Made by a program: the position numbers and the translations under genes. Under the pieces are notes generated by a model that saw only the letters and a list, made by a program, of their open reading frames with translations, made no database searches and was not told where the DNA came from. From positions 96,819-160,818 of the forward strand of contig NZ_CACVBR010000006.1 in assembly GCF_902728265.1 (NCBI RefSeq): a stretch of 64,000 nt of DNA, in the 5' to 3' direction. Positions 59,279 to 64,000 of this stretch are shown here, piece by piece (position 1 is the first letter of the stretch; each line of letters opens with the position of its first letter). The DNA is from Chryseobacterium potabilaquae. GTDB taxonomy: Bacteria; Bacteroidota; Bacteroidia; Flavobacteriales; Weeksellaceae.

Positions 59279-60724
59279 TTATACAGTAGTAAGTCTTAAA
59301 GTATTTGTTTTTCCCCCTTCGTATGACGGTGTTGCATTGATATTGATTACAAAATCTCCCGATTCAATATAGCCGTAATTGTGAGTCAACATATTTACTT
59401 GAATAATGGTTTCATCCGTAGATTTATTCATATCATAATAATATGCGTGAACTCCCCAAAGTAAATTAAGCATTGTAATTACTCTTTTATTACCACTATA
59501 TACAATGATATGTGAATCGGGTCTATGAGCAGAAAGTTGGAAAGCCGTATAACCTGAGTGAGTTAAAGTGACAATAGCTGCAACATTGGTTGTTTTTGCA
59601 ATTCTTACTGCAGCAAGGCAGACTCTATTGGTAATAAACCTTTCATCTATGCAGTTAAAATCTTTTTCAATAGGCTCATTTTTATGCTGATAAAAATGAG
59701 TCATCTCAATATTTTTTACAATTTTTGTCATATTTTCGACCACCTGAACAGGATATCTACCTACTGAGGTTTCTCCAGAAAGCATAACTGCGTCGGCTCC
59801 ATCTAATACAGAGTTAGCGACATCATTTACTTCAGCTCTAGTAGGTGTTAAGCTATTAATCATCGTTTCCATCATTTGAGTAGCGATAATTACAGGTTTA
59901 GAATAAAACCTAGCCTTTTCTACTAAAGTTTTTTGGATGGCAGGGACTTCTTCCATAGGAACTTCTACTCCTAAGTCTCCACGTGCCACCATTAGTCCAT
60001 CACATTCTAATAAAATTTGCTCAATATTTTGGACCCCTTCCGGTTTTTCAATCTTTGCAATAATCGGGGTTTTAAATTTACCATTTGGATGTTTTGCAAT
60101 TAATTCTTTCAAATCAATGATATCTTGAGCGTGACGAACAAAAGAAAGAGCAATCCAATCCACCTCCATGTCGAGCATGAAATTAGCATCTTGAATGTCT
60201 TTTTCTGTGAGAGCAGGCAGTGAAACATTCGTATTAGGTAAGTTTACTCCTTTTTTAGAGCTTAATGGTCCCCCTTGAATAGTTTTTGCTTTAACAGTAT
60301 CTATTTGATTTGTTTCGGTTACTTCTAAGACTAATTTTCCATCATCAATAAGGATTCTTTCACCCACTTTAACATCTTGAGGAAACTGTTGGTAAGTCAT
60401 ATAAACTTTAGTAGAGTCTCCTTCTATTTTTTCATTGGTGAAAGTAAGAATATCTCCTGGGTTTAGATAGGAACCTTCTTTTACCACTCCAACTCTCAAT
60501 TTTGGACCTTGTAAATCTCCTAAAATTCCAACGGAAAAACCATATTCTTTATTAAGTTCTCTGATTATTTCAATATTGTTGCGAACCAAGTCGTAATCTG
60601 CATGTGAGAAATTTATTCTGAAAATATCAACACCCGCCTTCATTAGCCCTAGCATAACCTCCTTAGATGATGAAGCAGGCCCAAGTGTTGCAATAATTTT
60701 TGTTTTCTTTAAATACTTATTCAT
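59279..60724 (-). CDS. pyk: Pyruvate kinase
   Basis: A 481-residue glycolytic enzyme (phosphoenolpyruvate + ADP to pyruvate + ATP). The ATG at 60724 (MNKYLKKTKIIATLGPASS) is the normal start; ten upstream codons lie inside the preceding gene. The active-site signature is IIAKIEKPEGVQNI and MVARGDLGVEVPMEEVPAIQK. Next is the DAVMLSGETSVGRYP segment, and then the C-terminal allosteric domain. Its ATG overlaps the end of the IPExxxVDY gene by eight bases, so it is the last gene of the acpP-fabF-rnc unit and translation is probably coupled. Confidence 0.97.
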   Translation of the reverse strand: MNKYLKKTKIIATLGPASSSKEVMLGLMKAGVDIFRINFSHADYDLVRNNIEIIRELNKEYGFSVGILGDLQGPKLRVGVVKEGSYLNPGDILTFTNEKIEGDSTKVYMTYQQFPQDVKVGERILIDDGKLVLEVTETNQIDTVKAKTIQGGPLSSKKGVNLPNTNVSLPALTEKDIQDANFMLDMEVDWIALSFVRHAQDIIDLKELIAKHPNGKFKTPIIAKIEKPEGVQNIEQILLECDGLMVARGDLGVEVPMEEVPAIQKTLVEKARFYSKPVIIATQMMETMINSLTPTRAEVNDVANSVLDGADAVMLSGETSVGRYPVQVVENMTKIVKNIEMTHFYQHKNEPIEKDFNCIDERFITNRVCLAAVRIAKTTNVAAIVTLTHSGYTAFQLSAHRPDSHIIVYSGNKRVITMLNLLWGVHAYYYDMNKSTDETIIQVNMLTHNYGYIESGDFVININATPSYEGGKTNTLRLTTV

Positions 60725-61190
60725 AATACTGGATAATTTGATAAAGTTCCTCATCAGAACTTAGTGTATAGTCTTGAATTGGAAATACAAGATTTTCAGG
60801 GAGCAAAATTACGGAAAAATCAGGAAACTGTTCCGAACTATGCAAAATATATTGCACATCTGCCTGATTATTTAATAAAAATTTAATGTTTTTTTCTTCT
60901 GAAAAAAGTTCCGTTTGTAATTTTTTTTGTTTACTATCGGAGGATTTATTTGAAATAAAAGTAAAACAAGTTTTTGTATACTTATGGTAAGCTTCAAATC
61001 TAGGAAAATAGTAATCATAATACGCTCCATGAATTATAAGATCTATAATTCTAGAAAATTTAAGTTCGTTTATTTGATTTACTTTAAAAAAAAACTCATG
61101 ATTGGGTATATTTTTGACTAATCTTACCAAAGCTATGGTAATATCTTCAAATTCTATATCATCAATATCATAAAGTTTTTGAATTTCCAA
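60717..61190 (-). CDS. IPExxxVDY family protein
   Basis: A 157-residue protein of a small Bacteroidota family named for a C-terminal motif, seen here as LPENLVFPIQDYTL. The start is TTG at 61190: EIQKLYDIDDIEFED is the normal beginning, and no ATG precedes it before an in-frame TAA. The gene overlaps the end of rnc by 23 bases and the start of pyk by eight, so it is held tightly between an RNase and a glycolytic enzyme. This gene order recurs in flavobacteria. The function is unknown; it has no signal or membrane segment. Confidence 0.88.
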   Translation of the reverse strand: MEIQKLYDIDDIEFEDITIALVRLVKNIPNHEFFFKVNQINELKFSRIIDLIIHGAYYDYYFPRFEAYHKYTKTCFTFISNKSSDSKQKKLQTELFSEEKNIKFLLNNQADVQYILHSSEQFPDFSVILLPENLVFPIQDYTLSSDEELYQIIQYYE

Positions 61191-61929
61191 GTATGTTTTC
61201 TTTTTTATTTAAAATGTAGAATGCTCTTTGTGCAGCTTTTTCTTCTGCTTTTTTCTTGGAAGTTTCCATAGCATTTGCAATTTTTTCATCTCCCAGCCAT
61301 ACATGGCATCTAAAAACGATTGCTTTATTTACTTGTACCTCTTCACAAGTTTCATATTTTATGTTTACTTTTTTCTTCTGACTCCATTCGAGTAAAAGGC
61401 CCTTGTAGCTTACAATTTTATTTTCAAGCTTATTCATTTCTATTGGTGTGAGAAGTCTCTCCAAAATGATTTTTTTACAAATCTCATATTGGAAGTCCAA
61501 ATAAGCAGCACCAATTAAAGCCTCAAATAAATTTCCGGAGATATTTTCGCCTAAAGCCATGGAGTTTGACTTTTGTAAAAGACTCGTTAGCTTTAGATCT
61601 TCTCCTAATTTATTAAGATTTTTCCTATTAACAATCTTAGATTTCATTTGTGTTAAATAACCTTCATTGGCTTGAGGGTAAGTTTGAAACAAATGACAAG
61701 AAATAATTGTACCCAAAACAGAATCACCTAAAAATTCGAGCCTTTCATAATTACTTTCTTGATTTTTTGAAGAATTTTTCAATGAAAAGGCTTCACGATA
61801 AAGAGATATATTTCGTATTTCAGAACCTAGTATTTTCTTTAATTCAGTACTAAGAAAATAGTCTCTCTCTGTTAATTTTTTTTTTCTGTTTTTGAGAAGG
61901 AATTTAGAAAAGTATTTCTGTAACTCCAT
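61168..61929 (-). CDS. rnc: Ribonuclease III
   Basis: A 253-residue double-strand-specific endoribonuclease for rRNA and mRNA processing. The RNase III signature ERLEFLGDS is at residues 62-70 with catalytic Asp69, and the second motif GNLFEALIGAAYLD includes the metal-binding Glu136. A C-terminal double-stranded RNA-binding domain (about 172-243) ends in KKKAEEKAAQRAFYIL. A basic N-terminal extension of about 25 residues is normal for Bacteroidota. It lies nine bases downstream of fabF. Confidence 0.96.
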   Translation of the reverse strand: MELQKYFSKFLLKNRKKKLTERDYFLSTELKKILGSEIRNISLYREAFSLKNSSKNQESNYERLEFLGDSVLGTIISCHLFQTYPQANEGYLTQMKSKIVNRKNLNKLGEDLKLTSLLQKSNSMALGENISGNLFEALIGAAYLDFQYEICKKIILERLLTPIEMNKLENKIVSYKGLLLEWSQKKKVNIKYETCEEVQVNKAIVFRCHVWLGDEKIANAMETSKKKAEEKAAQRAFYILNKKENILGNSKTL

Positions 61930-61938
61930 TCATTGAAT

Positions 61939-63183
61939 TTAGATTTTCTTAAATAGAACGCAAGCATTATGTCCACCAAACCCAAAAGTATTGCTCATGG
62001 CTACTTTTACATCTTTCTTCACAGCTTCGTTGAATGTAAAATTCAGTCTACTATCGATATTTTCATCGTCAGTAAAATGGTTTATGGTAGGAGGAACGAT
62101 ACCATGAATAATAGTTCCTAATGCAGCAATAGCTTCGATAACTCCGGCGGCACCAAGTAGGTGACCTGTCATTGATTTTGTAGAATTTATCTGAATGTCA
62201 TAAGCATGTTCGCCTAATAGTTTTGAAATTGCATTAGATTCTGCGATGTCTCCTAATGGAGTAGAAGTGCCATGCATGTTGATATGATCTACTTCATCAG
62301 CAGTTAAGCCTGCATCTTCTAAACAATTTTTCATCACTAAATAAGCGCCAAGTCCTTCAGGGTGAGGTGCAGTCATATGATGTGCATCGGCACTTAAACC
62401 ACCACCTTTTAATTCTGCATAAATTTTTGCGCCACGTTTTACCGCGTGTTCATATTCTTCAAGAACAATACATCCAGCCCCTTCTCCTAATACAAATCCA
62501 TCTCTATCTTTATCAAATGGTCTTGAAGCAGTTGTAGGATCATCATTTCTTGTAGAAAGTGCCATCATTGCATTGAATCCACCGACACCACTTGCGGTAA
62601 CAGCTGCTTCAGAGCCTCCGCATACAATCACATCTGCTTTTCCTAGTTGGATAAGCATTTTGGAATCAATTATAGCATTTGCTGAAGACGCACAGGCAGA
62701 AACAGTGGTATAATTTGGACCGTGAAATCCATATTCAATAGAGATATGTCCTGGAGTAATATCTGCTATCATTTTTGGGATGAAGAAAGGATTAAACCTA
62801 GGGATATCCGTATTGGCCCATCCTAATACTTCGGTTTCAAAAGTTTCTAAACCTCCGATTCCAGACCCCCAAATCACTCCAACTCTGTTTTTATCTACAT
62901 TGTCTTCAATGATTCTGGAATTTGCAACAGCTTCTCTTGCTGCAACAAGTCCCAACTGAGTATTTCGATCCATTTTTTTTGCCTCTTTTTTATCGAAGTA
63001 TTGTAATGGATCAAAACCTTTTACTTCGCAAGCAAATTTTGTTTTGAAATTTGTGGCATCAAAAAGAGTAATCGGAGCAGCACCGCTCTCACCTTTTACA
63101 AGATTTTCCCAGTATTCTGTTGCATTATTTCCAATCGGTGTTACTGCGCCAAAACCGGTTACAACTACTCTTTTTAATTCCAT
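61939..63183 (-). CDS. fabF: Beta-ketoacyl-ACP synthase II
   Basis: A 414-residue condensing enzyme of fatty acid elongation. The catalytic triad Cys-His-His is visible: Cys164 in VSACASSANA, His in NMHGTSTPLGD, and His in SMTGHLLGAAG. The N-terminal RRVVVTGFGAVTPIG-like start and the C-terminal SNTFGFGGHNA are typical. It condenses malonyl-ACP with the acyl chain carried on AcpP, encoded immediately upstream (32-base gap). Confidence 0.97.
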   Translation of the reverse strand: MELKRVVVTGFGAVTPIGNNATEYWENLVKGESGAAPITLFDATNFKTKFACEVKGFDPLQYFDKKEAKKMDRNTQLGLVAAREAVANSRIIEDNVDKNRVGVIWGSGIGGLETFETEVLGWANTDIPRFNPFFIPKMIADITPGHISIEYGFHGPNYTTVSACASSANAIIDSKMLIQLGKADVIVCGGSEAAVTASGVGGFNAMMALSTRNDDPTTASRPFDKDRDGFVLGEGAGCIVLEEYEHAVKRGAKIYAELKGGGLSADAHHMTAPHPEGLGAYLVMKNCLEDAGLTADEVDHINMHGTSTPLGDIAESNAISKLLGEHAYDIQINSTKSMTGHLLGAAGVIEAIAALGTIIHGIVPPTINHFTDDENIDSRLNFTFNEAVKKDVKVAMSNTFGFGGHNACVLFKKI

Positions 63184-63215
63184 AAATTTTTAAATTTTCT
63201 TTTTGTTGAAGAATA

Positions 63216-63455
63216 TTATTTATTTACTACTTCTTCGATATAAGCGATAGCGTGTCCTACAGTAGTAATTTTTTCAGCCTGATCATCAGGGATTTGGATG
63301 TTAAATTCTTTTTCGAATTCCATGATCAATTCAACTGTATCCAATGAATCAGCTCCTAAATCGTTAGTGAAGCTAGCTTCAGGAGTTACTTCTGTTTCTT
63401 CAACGTCAAGCTTATCAGCGATGATAGCTTTTACTCTTGATGCAATGTCTGACAT
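63216..63455 (-). CDS. acpP: Acyl carrier protein
   Basis: A 79-residue acidic helical carrier of acyl chains. The 4'-phosphopantetheine attachment Ser37 is in [15 protein letters not shown]. It is the first gene of the unit acpP-fabF-rnc-IPExxxVDY-pyk, with the promoter box at 63487 and a short leader. Confidence 0.98.
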   Translation of the reverse strand: MSDIASRVKAIIADKLDVEETEVTPEASFTNDLGADSLDTVELIMEFEKEFNIQIPDDQAEKITTVGHAIAYIEEVVNK

Positions 63456-63486
63456 AGTAAATTATTTTTTTAATTGTTAGATGGTG

Positions 63487-63494
63487 CAAATATA
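63487..63494 (-). promoter_or_regulatory. -7 box of acpP
   Basis: TATATTTG followed by CACC on the minus strand, 31 bases before the acpP ATG. Confidence 0.65.
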
Positions 63495-64000
63495 TAAAAT
63501 TCTTTACGATAAAACATTCTTTTAGTCTTTTTTGTGGTAGAGATGTATTTTATTTCAAAGAGGATTAATTTAGTATTTTAATTCTCAACATCTTATAGTA
63601 ACTATAGTAGAGTTGGTTCAGGAATATCTTCTATTAATTTAATCAGTAACCAATTTTTTTAGTTAAGGTGCTATGATTATTAATTGATTAATTCAAATAT
63701 ATGTAATAAATATGTCAAGAATAAACTATACCATATGGGGTGAAATTGTAGAGTTGGTGTTTTACTTATTATAATATACTTAGTATAAGGATTATAATTA
63801 AGGGATTAAATAATTTATATTTTGGACAATTTATAGAGTACTTAGTTTTTGGTCATTTAATTATTTCTACCTATCTCATATTCTACTATATAAAAGAATA
63901 GTAGAATATGAGTTTTTTTTATAAAGAAGACGTAAACCGTCTCAATATTCATGAATTTTTCATATAAAATAAATTTTTAGATTAATATAGTAGTATTAAT
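63495..64000. other. Gene-free right end of the window
   Basis: About 500 very AT-rich bases with no ORF that looks coding on either strand. The only strong element is the plus-strand terminator at 63875-63920. A weak TTGGTT/AACCAA pairing followed by seven T sits at 63613-63660. A plus-strand non-coding transcript is possible, but no clear promoter is seen. Confidence 0.6.
63875..63920 (+). terminator. Strong plus-strand terminator with no upstream gene
   Basis: A perfect 15-bp stem (5' arm 63875-63889, 3' arm 63898-63912) with an 8-base loop is followed by eight T. There is no T run on the minus side. The nearest plus-strand gene upstream is more than 4.6 kb away. Confidence 0.85.

Noticed and set aside
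63601..63667. TTGGTT/AACCAA pairing with seven T as a second terminator
   Set aside because: Only six pairs across a loop of about 30 bases; too weak to support.

Overview
The window looks like chromosomal DNA of a flavobacterium, most likely the Chryseobacterium/Elizabethkingia (Weeksellaceae) group. The DNA is AT-rich and start codons lack Shine-Dalgarno sequences. Many genes are preceded by the Bacteroidota -7 box TAnnTTTG. Four secreted proteins end in type A type IX secretion (T9SS) sorting domains. Several families largely confined to Bacteroidota are present (IPExxxVDY, DUF6048, DUF6452, DUF2480, PUR/DUF3276, long NusB). The species assignment is inference from these traits.

Layout. 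1-10.6 kb: a lipoprotein, leuS (with an unusual AT-rich insertion), an exbB-exbD-exbD-tonB energy-transduction operon followed by a two-TM protein, a PstS-like lipoprotein and a TPR protein, then bshB1 of bacillithiol synthesis. 10.6-15.8 kb: tRNA-His, a PUR protein, an ABC exporter, nusB, a DUF1573 lipoprotein, yajC and an SDR enzyme. 15.7-20.1 kb (minus strand): a non-homologous end-joining cluster, ku plus ligD. LigD is split in two by a one-base frame change at a run of nine A. A secreted protein of unknown function follows. 20.4-29.9 kb: aspS, a small ankyrin protein, a MATE exporter, a DUF937 protein, a DUF2723-like membrane protein, DUF2480, lpxB and a comEC-like gene. 30-37.8 kb: succinate dehydrogenase sdhCAB, a TlpA-like lipoprotein lacking the CXXC motif, rlmD, and the DUF6452/DUF6048 pair.

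38-52 kb is the accessory part of the window. It holds three tandem paralogous secreted zinc metalloproteases (reprolysin-like HExxHxxGxxH, FN3, GEVED, T9SS tail) followed by a 1504-residue multi-FN3/GEVED T9SS surface protein. Each gene has its own terminator. Parts of the leaders and terminators are shared between paralogues, which points to local duplication and exchange.

52-64 kb returns to housekeeping genes: coaE, an MBL hydrolase, a PaiB-like protein and ruvB on the minus strand; hutI, hutG and an aldehyde dehydrogenase on the plus strand; and an overlapping minus-strand operon acpP-fabF-rnc-IPExxxVDY-pyk. The last ~500 bases have no gene but carry a strong plus-strand terminator.

I did not find a clearly new multi-gene defence or mobile system. 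The observations most worth checking are the ligD slippery-site split, the LeuRS insertion, the protease/adhesin array, the CXXC-less TlpA and the orphan terminator at the right end.
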